From positions 1 to 8,782 of the forward strand of contig DAIRCY010000103.1 of assembly GCA_036796435.1 (NCBI GenBank): a stretch of 8,782 bases of DNA, given 5' to 3'. The notes below the pieces were generated by a model. That model was not told the DNA's origin. It did not search any database and saw nothing but the letters and a program-made list of their open reading frames with translations. The DNA comes from JAJYVT01 sp036796435 (GTDB lineage: Bacteria > Actinomycetota > Acidimicrobiia > Acidimicrobiales > RAAP-2). This document shows positions 1 to 7,478 of this stretch, one piece after another. The position numbers and the translations under genes were made by a program. Numbering within the stretch: the stretch's first letter is position 1; every line of letters starts with the position of its first letter.

Positions 1-420
1 ACACTGAACCGCGGCGGCGTGCGGATCGGCACGGCGGAGCTCTACGAGGTGGTGGAGTCGCTCCCGGGCGTCGCCGACAGCCTGGTGGTGCACCTCGACG
101 ACTCCGCCGGCGGTCCCGGCGAGATCTGGCTCCTGGTCGTGCCGGCCGGCGAGGCTCCCCCCGGACAACTCGAGGACGAGATCAAGGCCGCGCTCCGCCG
201 TGACCTGTCCCCGCGCCACGTTCCCGACCGGGTGGTGCGCATACCCGCAGTGCCGAGGACGCTGTCCGGCAAGAAGCTGGAGGTCCCGGTGAAGAAGATC
301 CTCTCGGGGGCGGACCCCGAGGACGCGCTGACGGTCGCCTCGCTCGCCAACCCTGAGAGCCTCGGTCCGATCGTCACGCTGGCCAAGGGCCGCGGCCAAG
401 ACGGCGAGGCCGAGAGCTAG
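1..420 (+). CDS. aacS: Acetoacetyl-CoA synthetase (acetoacetate-CoA ligase), C-terminal part, 5' end outside window
   Basis: The reading frame is open from base 1 and gives the last 139 residues of an adenylate-forming enzyme. The family activates acetoacetate with ATP and CoA to acetoacetyl-CoA in the cytoplasm, used in ketone-body or polyhydroxybutyrate metabolism. Visible marks are the start TLNRGGVRIGTAE (residues 1-13), which is the hinge into the mobile C-terminal domain, and RTLSGKKLEVPVKK (about 87-100), the acetoacetyl-CoA synthetase form of the catalytic-lysine loop; the SGK lysine is codon 271-273. A SLANPESL tail at about 114-121 is also typical of this family and sets it apart from acetyl-CoA synthetase. 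The methionine-like GTG at 19 is internal, not a start. The gene ends by sharing CTAG with the convergent regulator gene. The family call is strong; the substrate is inferred from the C-terminal motifs only. Confidence 0.9.
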   Translation, partial: TLNRGGVRIGTAELYEVVESLPGVADSLVVHLDDSAGGPGEIWLLVVPAGEAPPGQLEDEIKAALRRDLSPRHVPDRVVRIPAVPRTLSGKKLEVPVKKILSGADPEDALTVASLANPESLGPIVTLAKGRGQDGEAES

Positions 421-854
421 GCCCGGCCCCGGTCCTCCGACGCGAGGCGCTCGAGCAACGGCACGGCCTTCTCGAGGACCTCCCTCTCCTCCGCGGTGAG
501 CACCTGCAGCCTGGCGGCCAGGTAAGCGTCCCTCCGGCTGCGGATCGTTTCGAGCAGCTGGCGGCCGGACGGGCTGACAGCGAGCCTGGCGACGCGCCGG
601 TCCGACGAGTCGACGTGACGCTCGACGAGGCCGCGCTCCTCCAGCCGGGCCGCGATGCGGGTCATCGACGGGGGGGCGATCCGCTCGATCGCGGCGAGCT
701 CACCCAGCGTCACCTCCCGGTGCCGCTCGACTGCGGTCAACGCGGACAGCTGCGACGGGGTGATGTCGCCGACGGCCTGCTGGCGCAGCCGGCGCGACAG
801 GCGCAGGACGGCCAGGCGCAGCTGGCTGCCGAGGTAGCCCGTCTGCGACGCCAT
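417..854 (-). CDS. MarR-family transcriptional regulator
   Basis: This 145-residue protein has the normal length and layout of a MarR dimer-forming repressor. An N-terminal dimerisation helix (about 8-28) is followed by a winged helix-turn-helix with its recognition region at about 48-77 (TLGELAAIERIAPPSMTRIA and onward). The wing carries the characteristic D-x-R-R (VDSSDRRVARL, 81-91), and C-terminal dimerisation helices fill about 96-140. It contains no cysteine, so a thiol-based redox switch as in OhrR is not possible; a small-molecule ligand is more likely, but none can be named. The ATG at 854 is preferred because a -10-like TACACT ends 8 bases upstream with no Shine-Dalgarno, fitting a leaderless mRNA. 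Its targets are unknown. By context it may control itself and the + strand gene that diverges from it. The family assignment is firm; the regulatory role is inferred. Confidence 0.93.
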   Translation of the reverse strand: MASQTGYLGSQLRLAVLRLSRRLRQQAVGDITPSQLSALTAVERHREVTLGELAAIERIAPPSMTRIAARLEERGLVERHVDSSDRRVARLAVSPSGRQLLETIRSRRDAYLAARLQVLTAEEREVLEKAVPLLERLASEDRGRA

Positions 855-861
855 GGCGCCA

Positions 862-875
862 AAGTGTAACTACTT
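862..875. promoter_or_regulatory. Putative leaderless promoter and MarR operator dyad
   Basis: On the - strand the hexamer TACACT (868-863) lies 8 bases before the ATG at 854, the geometry of an actinobacterial leaderless promoter. It overlaps a dyad AAGT-N6-ACTT (862-865 and 872-875), whose size is right for a MarR dimer site. A repressor bound here would block the -10 element, which suggests autoregulation. The arms are only 4 bp, so a chance match is possible. The -35 region is not recognisable. Confidence 0.4.
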
Positions 876-958
876 AGCTCCGCGAAATGACCCTGCTGGG
901 ACTTTCGGCACGCGACCCGACCCGGTGGTCCGCCAACTGGCACCATGGGCGTGTGCCG

Positions 959-1321
959 ATGCGCGAGGACTGCCGACACTTCCAGAGCCGCACCTACGAC
1001 ACCGGTGAGGTCGCGCGCTTCTGCGTTCTCAACCTGGCGCCAGAAGCGCCTTGGCGCTGCCCGGCCGACTGCCAGCGTTACGAGCCCGACATCATCGACT
1101 CCACCTTCGTCACGGGGTCCCTCGTAAGGCCGGCGGTCGAGGAGGAGCCGGACGAGCCCCCCGAGGACATCGCCACCATCCTCGACGAGGCGGATGCCAT
1201 CGTCACCGCCGCAGGACCGGAAGTCCTCGCCGAGATCGAGGCCGAGAGAGGCGACCGGCGCTGGTGGCAGGTCTGGAAGAGGCGCGACGGCGGCGAAGGG
1301 TTCCGCCTGAGCAACCGCTGA
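959..1321 (+). CDS. Conserved-looking hypothetical protein with four-cysteine N-terminal motif
   Basis: The function is not recognised. From the ATG at 959 the product has 120 residues. The first 43 residues form a compact module with cysteines at 5, 22, 34 and 38 (C-x16-C-x11-C-x3-C) around FCVLNLAPEAPWRCP, which could bind zinc or an iron-sulfur cluster. Residues 50-100 are strongly acidic and partly helical. The C-terminus turns to tryptophan and basic residues (RRWWQVWKRR, about 102-111), which could contact a membrane or nucleic acid. No signal peptide or membrane segment is seen. The ATG at 959 is chosen because the cysteine module begins directly after it. An in-frame GTG at 953 and an ATG at 887 (24 more residues of unremarkable sequence) are alternatives; none has a Shine-Dalgarno. 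The lipoprotein gene starts 11 bases after the stop, so co-transcription is likely. The MarR gene diverges upstream. Confidence 0.75.
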   Translation: MREDCRHFQSRTYDTGEVARFCVLNLAPEAPWRCPADCQRYEPDIIDSTFVTGSLVRPAVEEEPDEPPEDIATILDEADAIVTAAGPEVLAEIEAERGDRRWWQVWKRRDGGEGFRLSNR

Positions 1322-1332
1322 TCGTCGTCCAA

Positions 1333-3624
1333 GTGCGTCACGCGGAACTCGGGAGAGCGGCCCGATCGGCGTTTGCGGCGGCGGTCCTGGCGGCGGTTGC
1401 CGGGGCGTGCTCGTCGGCGGGCGGGCACCCGGCAGCCCCGCCCACGACAGCCAACGGACGGACCACGACGACCGCGGCGCAGGGGGCCTCCACGCTTTCG
1501 TGGTCCCTCGATTCGGACCCGCATCTCGCCATCGGCGGTGGTCACGGCTCGACGATCGCCGCCGTGCTGGCGCCGAGCTCCGGCGGCCCCGGGTGGGTGA
1601 TCGCCGGCACGCGCTCGCCCGGATCCGCAACGACCGCCGCCACGGTCTGGACCTCGCCGGATGGTGTCACCTGGGCGTCGACGTCGCTGACCGGCGCCGG
1701 CATTTCGAGCGAGGCGGCCGGCGCCGCTACGTGGAAATCGTCGACGGTCGTCGTGGGGTCCGTTGGGACTGGGCCCGAACGCAGGGCGCAGGTCTGGGTC
1801 TCCCAGAGCGCGACCTCCGGGTTCGCCGCCGTTCCTGTTACCTCGAGCAACGAGTCGCCCTCAGCGATGGATCACGTCTCGGTAGGCAACCTCGGGTACT
1901 TCGCGACAGGGACCATCGCGGGGCAGCCGGCCGTGTGGTACTCGACCAACGGGCTGCAGTGGTCCGTCTCGGCACCGGCCACCCACTTCTTCGACGGGTT
2001 CCCCGACGCGCGGGTGAACGCGCTGCTCGCCACCTCCAACTACGTGTTCGCGGCGGGCTCCGTACGCGACGGCGCTTTCACCGATGCCGCGCTCTGGAGC
2101 ACGCAGGACGGGATCAACTGGCGTCCGATCGTCCCGGGCCAAGGCGCGTTCTCCGGCAACGGCAACCATGTGATCACCGGCCTGGCGCCGCTCGGAACGC
2201 TCCCGTCCGGAGGCGGACTGCTGGCGGTAGGGGGGCTCGAGTCGTCGGGGACATGGACGCCGGTCTCGTGGATCTCCCCCGACGGGGTGAGCTGGAGCCA
2301 GCCGGGCACCGACTTCCCAGGGGCAGGCGGGGGTTCAATGAGCATCCGGTCGGTGGCGCCCGTCGCCACGCTCGTCGGTCCCTCGGAGTTCTTCGCCGCA
2401 GGCGGCGGCCCGTCGAGCCAGCACCTGTGGCAGTCGGCCGACGGGGTCCGGTGGAACGAGATACCTCTGCCGGCGGGTGCGTCGACCGCGAATGGGTGGC
2501 GCGCCACGCTCGTCGCTTCTGACGGCACGACCACCGTGGTCGCAGACGGCGACGCCGGCCAGGCGCACGTGCTGACCGCCACCCCTAAGGGATGGGCGCA
2601 GCCGAGCTCCGACCCGGCGGTCTTCGGCCCGGTCAGCCCCTCCGTGGATGCAGTGTCGCTGCAGCAGGGCAACTCGAGCCTCGAGTTGACCGCCTTGGTG
2701 ACACAGGACCCGCAGTCGATCGGTCCGGGCGCGCAGTCGACGGTGACGCTGGAGTCGAGCGACGGGGTCAGCTGGTCGGCGCCGGTCGCAGCCACAGCCG
2801 TGTCGACCTGGCCACCGGGTCCTCTCCCGGCCGGGGCGGCGGCGGTCACCCGCACCGCGGGAGGATGGATAGCGGTCGGCCGGGCGCAGCCCGCGCCCGG
2901 CCAGCCGTCGGTCCCCGCCGCCACGGGTGCCGGCGTGGCATGGGTGAGCGCCGACGGTACCCACTGGGCCGCACCCGTCGCCCTGGACACGAGGCCGGGG
3001 ATCGGGCAGGAGAGCCCCGACGGGGCCTGCGCGTCGCCTGCGCAGGCGGTCGCCGTAGGCGAGCTGGTCGATCCCGACGGCGGGAGCTCGGCGGCGGCGT
3101 GGTCAACGACCAGCGGCTCCCAGTGGAAGCCCGGCACGGTGTCGCCGTCCGACGGGGCCGGCGACGAGATGGATGGCTGTGTCGTCACGAAATCCGGCTT
3201 CGAGGCCTTCGGCGCTTCAGCGGGGACCACTGCGGACTCACCTGCCCTTTGGAGCTCGACCGACGGGATCCACTGGTCGAGGGGCGACGGTTCCGTATTC
3301 GGACCGGGCGCGCCCGGGCCCCTCACCGCGCTCGCCACCAGCGGGCCGGACTGGTTGGCCGTGGCGAGCACCGGCTCGGATCCCGAGCCCGACGGGTTCC
3401 CGGAAACGCTGAGGCTTTCCTCCACCGCGCCCGCCACATCGCAGCTCGGCGTGTGGACTTCCAGCGACGGCGGGTCGACATGGCAGCGCCAGGACGGCAC
3501 CGGAGCGGTGTGGGAAGGCGCGGAAGGAGTCGCGCTCGACGCTGCAGGATTCGCCGGCTCGAAAGCCGTCGTTGCCGGCGAGATGGGCGGCCGGCTGGTG
3601 GTCTGGACCGGGACGCCCGGCTGA
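1333..3624 (+). CDS. Predicted repeat-rich lipoprotein, probable beta-propeller (Asp-box-like)
   Basis: From the GTG at 1333 the product has 763 residues. It opens with a short basic region (R2, R8, R11), a hydrophobic stretch AFAAAVLAAVAGA and Cys26, which looks like a lipobox though A rather than L at -3 makes it weak. A Thr/Pro/Ala-rich tether follows (about 27-55). The body holds ten repeats of the form W-[ST]-x-[DS]-G-x-x-W at about residues 105, 201, 254, 312, 365, 472, 536, 589, 639 and 707, mostly 50-60 apart. That spacing, and the similarity to the S-x-D-G-x-x-W Asp-box of sialidase-type folds, suggests one or two beta-propellers on the outer face of the membrane. No sialidase catalytic residues can be claimed. 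Besides Cys26 the only cysteines are C566 and C616, at matching points of neighbouring repeats. The open frame continues upstream of 1333, but that part overlaps the preceding gene, and the signal peptide fixes the start near here. The role is unknown; adhesion or ligand binding is only a guess. Confidence 0.85.
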   Translation: MRHAELGRAARSAFAAAVLAAVAGACSSAGGHPAAPPTTANGRTTTTAAQGASTLSWSLDSDPHLAIGGGHGSTIAAVLAPSSGGPGWVIAGTRSPGSATTAATVWTSPDGVTWASTSLTGAGISSEAAGAATWKSSTVVVGSVGTGPERRAQVWVSQSATSGFAAVPVTSSNESPSAMDHVSVGNLGYFATGTIAGQPAVWYSTNGLQWSVSAPATHFFDGFPDARVNALLATSNYVFAAGSVRDGAFTDAALWSTQDGINWRPIVPGQGAFSGNGNHVITGLAPLGTLPSGGGLLAVGGLESSGTWTPVSWISPDGVSWSQPGTDFPGAGGGSMSIRSVAPVATLVGPSEFFAAGGGPSSQHLWQSADGVRWNEIPLPAGASTANGWRATLVASDGTTTVVADGDAGQAHVLTATPKGWAQPSSDPAVFGPVSPSVDAVSLQQGNSSLELTALVTQDPQSIGPGAQSTVTLESSDGVSWSAPVAATAVSTWPPGPLPAGAAAVTRTAGGWIAVGRAQPAPGQPSVPAATGAGVAWVSADGTHWAAPVALDTRPGIGQESPDGACASPAQAVAVGELVDPDGGSSAAAWSTTSGSQWKPGTVSPSDGAGDEMDGCVVTKSGFEAFGASAGTTADSPALWSSTDGIHWSRGDGSVFGPGAPGPLTALATSGPDWLAVASTGSDPEPDGFPETLRLSSTAPATSQLGVWTSSDGGSTWQRQDGTGAVWEGAEGVALDAAGFAGSKAVVAGEMGGRLVVWTGTPG
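1645..3483 (+). repeat. Ten coding repeats of the W-[ST]-x-[DS]-G-x-x-W type
   Basis: The 30-base units begin at 1645, 1933, 2092, 2266, 2425, 2746, 2938, 3097 and 3247, and a 33-base unit begins at 3451. Examples are VWTSPDGVTW, LWSTQDGINW, SWISPDGVSW and LWSSTDGIHW. A degenerate copy (VWVSQSATSGF) near 1795 fills the first wide gap, and another may lie near 2570. The copies have diverged at DNA level except for short cores such as GACGGGGTSAGCTGG at 2281 and 2761. This indicates old protein-level repetition rather than a recent expansion. Confidence 0.8.
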
Positions 3625-3627
3625 GGC

Positions 3628-6600
3628 CTACCGGCCGGGAATCGTTTCGACCGGCCCCGTTTCGACCGGCCCTGTCCCGACCGGAGCCGCATCTGGCTCC
3701 GCTCCGCCGAGCTCGAACGACCTCCACATCTCCGCGTACCGGCCCCCGGCGCGCACGAGCTGCTCGTGGGTGCCCTGCTCCACCACCCTCCCGGCGTCCA
3801 TCACCACGATCCGGTCGGCACGCCTCGCGGTCTGCAGGCGGTGGGCGATGACGACGGTGGTACGCCCGTTCGACACGACGCCCATCGCCCTGGAAACGCG
3901 CGCCTCGGTCGCGAGATCGAGGTTCGAGGTCGCCTCGTCGAGGAGGAGTATCGCTGGGTCGACCAGCTGGGCGCGAGCCAGAGCCACGAGCTGGCGCTGC
4001 CCGGTCGACAAAGAACGACCCCGCTCGGTCACCCAGTGGAGGTAGCCGCCGGCGAGCCCGGCCACGAGATCGTGAGCTCCGACCGCTCTGGCGGCCGCCT
4101 CGACCTCCTCGTCGGATGCGCCCGGCCTCCCGTAGGCGATGTTGTCCCTGATCGTCCCCGAGAACAGGAACGCCTCCTGCGGCACGTAGCCGATGTGGTG
4201 ACGGTAGGAAGTGAGGTCGAGTCGCCTGAGGTCGACGCCGTCGATGTCGACCTCTCCGCCCGTGGGGTCGTAGAACCGTGTCAGCAGCTTCACGACGGTG
4301 GACTTGCCGGCGCCGGTCTCGCCGACGAGAGCCACCGTCTCGCCGGGCTTGATCTCGAGGTCCACTCCCCGCAACGCCTCGCGACCGGGCACCGAAGCGG
4401 GGTAGGCGAACCTGACCCCGCGGAGTTCAACCCGCCCCGTGATCGCCGGCAGCACGACCGGCCGCTCGTCCTCGACGACCAGCGGGCGAACGGCCATCAG
4501 CGAGCTGATCTGGGCCATCGACGCCCCGGCCTGCTGGTAGGAGTCGAAGGTCTGCGAGAGCTGCTGGATCGGGTTGAACAGCAGGCCGAGGTAGAGCAGG
4601 AACCCGACCAGCTCCCCGGCGCTCAGCGAGTGCGTCGCGATCATCACGGAGCCGACTCCGAGAACGAGTACGACGGCGATGTCGGAGAGGAAGTCGACGA
4701 AGGGGAAGTAGATGGCGACCAGTCGCTGGGCGGAGAGACGAGCGTCGAGGTAGCCGGCGGAGAGGGTCCTGAACTCGCGGCGGTTCCGGTGCTCGCGCAC
4801 GAAGGCCTGCGACTCGCGGACACCCGACAGGCTCTCCTGCATGCTCGCGTTCACGGCGGCGACCCGCTCACGGGCGCGCTCGTACGCGACCGACGAAAGG
4901 CGCCGGTACACCAGGGTCGCTGCGGCCAGGGGAACGAGCACCGAGAGCGTCACCAGCCCGAGGCGCCAGTTCCACGCGATGAGAGCCACTGCCACGCCGG
5001 CGAAGGTGAACATCGCGACGACGGCGTTTATCAGCCCGTTCTGCAGGAGGTTGGAGAACGCGTCGACGTCGGTGGTCATCCTCGTCATGATCCGCCCCGC
5101 CATCTCGCGCTCGTAGTAGTCGATGGAGAGCCGCTGCAGATGCGCCCATATCCTCACGCGCAGGGCGAGGAGCAGGCTTTCCGCGGTACGCCCCGTTACG
5201 AACACCTGCCAGACGGAGTCGAGAAGATCGAGGGAGACGACAGCGAGGAACGCCGCCGAAGCCAGCCACACCACCGTCAGGGAGCCCCTGGCGACGCCCC
5301 GGTCAAGGCCCCAGCGGATGAGCAGAGGACCGGCGAGCGTCGCCAGGGCGTCGACGATGACGAGCGCGAGCCCGCCGAGGAGGTAGCGGCGGAACGGCCG
5401 CACGAAGCGGCGGAGGTTGAACGCCGGGTCGTAGCGCGCTTGCACCCACAGGTCCACGTTCGGCTCGTCGCGCACGGGGGGCAGCGCCCGGACCTTCGCG
5501 AGCAACTCCGGGCTGGGGCCGACGCCGGCCATCCAGTGGCCCCCGCCTCCCCCGCCTCCCGTGCGGATGCCGGCACCGAGCGGCGACGGCCCGCCCGCCG
5601 TGCCGGCCGAGACGAGGGCAGCAGCGTTTCGGTCCTCTCCTTCGTCGTCGACTTCGCCGTACTGCCACAGGGCCTCGGTGATCCCCCCGGCCTGCGCCTC
5701 GTCGGAGACGGCGGTGGCGCCGACCCCCTCGGCATCATCCCCGGGTCCCGCCAGCAACATCCGGTACGACGGGCAGCGGACCATCAGCTCCTCGTGGGTG
5801 CCCTGGTCGACGACCCTCCCTGCCTCTACCACGGCGATCCGGTCGGCGAGCCGCAGGGTTGAACGCCTGTGAGCGACCAGCAGGGTGGTCCGGCCGCGCA
5901 TCACCTTCCTCAACGTGGCGTGGATCTCCTCCTCCACTCTCGAGTCGACCGAGCTGGTGGCGTCGTCGAGTATGAGGATCCTGGGGTCGGTGATGAGCGC
6001 CCTCGCCAGCGCAATGCGCTGGCGCTGGCCTCCGGAGAGGTTCAGGCCGCGCTCGCCCACCGTGGTCAGATACCCGTGCGGAAGCCGGGAGATGAAGTCG
6101 TGGGCTTCCGCGGCCCTGGCTGCGGCCTCGACCTCCTCGTCGGTTGCGTCGGGACGCCCGTAGGCGATGTTGTCCCGAACGGACGCCGAGAAGAGGAAGC
6201 TCTCCTCGAACACGACCCCGATCTGCCGGCGCAAAGACGAAAGGGTGACGTCCCTCACGTCGGTGCCGTCCACGAGCACACTTCCCGCCTGGACGTCGTA
6301 GAAACGCGGCAGTAAGAGGGCGACCGTCGACTTCCCGGAGCCCGATGCGCCGACGAGGGCGAGCGTCTCACCGGCAGCGACGTTGAGATCGAAGTGGTCG
6401 AGGACCGGCTCGCTCCTCATGTAGCCGAACGTCACCCCGTCGAAGTGGAGGGCACCGGCCAGGGGCGGAAGATCGGGCGCTCCCGGCCGGTCCTCGACAA
6501 GTGGCGTCGACGCCAGCAGGTCGAGAACCCTCTCAGCCCCGGCGCGGGCCTGCTGGCCGACGATGAGAACCCCCGCGAGCATCCTGGCCGGGCTGGACAG

Positions 6601-7476
6601 CTGCACCAGGTAGGTCGCGAACGCCAGGAAGGTCCCGATCGATATGCGGTGATGCACCGCCATCCAGCCACCCAGCGCGAGCACCGCGACCTGCCCGAAC
6701 AGCGGGATCGCCTGTAGCACCGGTTGGTAGCGCGCCTGCAGGCGGACCGCGCGCAGCCTCGACCCGTAGAGAACGGTCGCCCGTTCCATGAGGTGCTCGA
6801 GCTCGCGGCGTTCCTGCCCGAACCCCTTCACCACCCTGACGCCGGTCACCGCCTCTTCGACGACGACCGCGACCTCTCCCTCGCGCTGCTGGGAGTCCCA
6901 GCTGGCGGGGAAGGTCTTGTCCCGCATCCTGTACGCGGTCCATATAAGCGCCGGGACGACGCAGAGCGCGACCGACGCGAGCAGCGGCGAGTAGAAGAAC
7001 ATGATCGCCAGAGCTGCGACGAGGAGGATCACGTTCCCGCTCATGATCGGCAGGAACGCCATCAGCCCCTGCAGGAGACCGACGTCTGAGTTGGCACGCG
7101 AGACGAGCTGCCCGGTCTGCAGCTCGTCGTGGCGCGCGAAGTCGAGGCGCTGCAATTGGTCGTAGATGGCGTTTCGAAGGTCGTTTTGGAGGTCGAGGCT
7201 CACCCGCCCTCCGACGAAGCGGCGCACGTAAGCCGATCCGAACCGGACGACGCCGGCGACGACGAGCACGGCTATCCAGGGGGCAAGCGGCGACGTGTGG
7301 TGGATGATGACGCCGTCGACGACCTGGCGCTCGATGGCCGGGACCGCAGCCGAGATCGCGCTGCCGGCGAGAGCAGCACCGAAGGCGAAGGCGACGTTGC
7401 GGCGATGGGGCGCCAGCCAGGGGATCAGCCGGCGGATCCACCCGCCCCGCGCTCCCACTGTCGATTCACCGGCCAT
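3628..7476 (-). CDS. Fused double ABC exporter (TMD-NBD-TMD-NBD), ABCB/multidrug type
   Basis: The 1282-residue protein is a complete exporter in one chain, driving an unknown substrate outward across the cytoplasmic membrane. The first membrane domain spans about 25-310 and the first nucleotide-binding domain about 342-575: Walker A GASGSGKST 376-384, Q-loop position E424, signature LSGGQ 480-484, Walker B LILDD ending D504-D505, switch H536. A linker of about 75 residues, acidic and then with seven glycines (640-646), leads to the second membrane domain (about 690-975). The second nucleotide-binding domain follows (about 1015-1250): Walker A GETGAGKST 1052-1060, Q1100, signature LSTGQ 1156-1160, Walker B D1180-E1181, H1212. 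The site built from Walker A/B of half 1 and the signature of half 2 is degenerate (D505 for Glu, LSTGQ); the other is consensus. The ATG at 7476 lies 20 bases after rnhB and has no Shine-Dalgarno. The tail carries a PVETG tandem repeat. Drug or lipid export is plausible, not shown. Confidence 0.95.
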   Translation of the reverse strand: MAGESTVGARGGWIRRLIPWLAPHRRNVAFAFGAALAGSAISAAVPAIERQVVDGVIIHHTSPLAPWIAVLVVAGVVRFGSAYVRRFVGGRVSLDLQNDLRNAIYDQLQRLDFARHDELQTGQLVSRANSDVGLLQGLMAFLPIMSGNVILLVAALAIMFFYSPLLASVALCVVPALIWTAYRMRDKTFPASWDSQQREGEVAVVVEEAVTGVRVVKGFGQERRELEHLMERATVLYGSRLRAVRLQARYQPVLQAIPLFGQVAVLALGGWMAVHHRISIGTFLAFATYLVQLSSPARMLAGVLIVGQQARAGAERVLDLLASTPLVEDRPGAPDLPPLAGALHFDGVTFGYMRSEPVLDHFDLNVAAGETLALVGASGSGKSTVALLLPRFYDVQAGSVLVDGTDVRDVTLSSLRRQIGVVFEESFLFSASVRDNIAYGRPDATDEEVEAAARAAEAHDFISRLPHGYLTTVGERGLNLSGGQRQRIALARALITDPRILILDDATSSVDSRVEEEIHATLRKVMRGRTTLLVAHRRSTLRLADRIAVVEAGRVVDQGTHEELMVRCPSYRMLLAGPGDDAEGVGATAVSDEAQAGGITEALWQYGEVDDEGEDRNAAALVSAGTAGGPSPLGAGIRTGGGGGGGHWMAGVGPSPELLAKVRALPPVRDEPNVDLWVQARYDPAFNLRRFVRPFRRYLLGGLALVIVDALATLAGPLLIRWGLDRGVARGSLTVVWLASAAFLAVVSLDLLDSVWQVFVTGRTAESLLLALRVRIWAHLQRLSIDYYEREMAGRIMTRMTTDVDAFSNLLQNGLINAVVAMFTFAGVAVALIAWNWRLGLVTLSVLVPLAAATLVYRRLSSVAYERARERVAAVNASMQESLSGVRESQAFVREHRNRREFRTLSAGYLDARLSAQRLVAIYFPFVDFLSDIAVVLVLGVGSVMIATHSLSAGELVGFLLYLGLLFNPIQQLSQTFDSYQQAGASMAQISSLMAVRPLVVEDERPVVLPAITGRVELRGVRFAYPASVPGREALRGVDLEIKPGETVALVGETGAGKSTVVKLLTRFYDPTGGEVDIDGVDLRRLDLTSYRHHIGYVPQEAFLFSGTIRDNIAYGRPGASDEEVEAAARAVGAHDLVAGLAGGYLHWVTERGRSLSTGQRQLVALARAQLVDPAILLLDEATSNLDLATEARVSRAMGVVSNGRTTVVIAHRLQTARRADRIVVMDAGRVVEQGTHEQLVRAGGRYAEMWRSFELGGAEPDAAPVGTGPVETGPVETIPGR
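3643..3687. repeat. 15-base tandem repeat at the 3' end of the exporter gene
   Basis: Two perfect copies of CGTTTCGACCGGCCC (3643-3657 and 3658-3672) are followed by a degraded third (3673-3687). Read on the - strand they encode G-P-V-E-T units in the last 20 residues of the exporter, outside the nucleotide-binding domain. The unit keeps the frame, so a change in copy number would only lengthen or shorten the tail. Confidence 0.85.
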
Positions 7477-7478
7477 TG

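Noticed and set aside
1034..1058. Two adjacent palindromes, CTGGCGCCAG and AGCGCC-TT-GGCGCT, inside the cysteine-motif gene
   Set aside because: They lie in the codons of the LAPEAPWR segment and consist of GGCGCC-type words common at this GC content; no sign that they act as a site.
1051..1332. Upstream extension of the lipoprotein frame to an ATG-like start at 1051
   Set aside because: It overlaps the cysteine-motif gene in another frame, is Arg/Gly/His-rich, and would bury the signal peptide inside the protein.
737..1630. A 297-codon open frame on the - strand over the MarR start and the cysteine-motif gene
   Set aside because: It crosses three real genes and an intergenic promoter, with Arg/Pro-rich sequence and no recognisable domain.
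2040..3692. A 550-codon open frame on the - strand over the lipoprotein gene
   Set aside because: It is Pro/Ser/Ala-rich without motifs or a plausible start signal, and lies antisense to the repeat-bearing frame.
3766..5862. A 698-codon open frame on the + strand inside the exporter gene
   Set aside because: It is antisense to a clear ABC exporter, its translation is Arg/Asp/Gly/His-rich low-complexity sequence without any family motif, and high GC makes such frames common.
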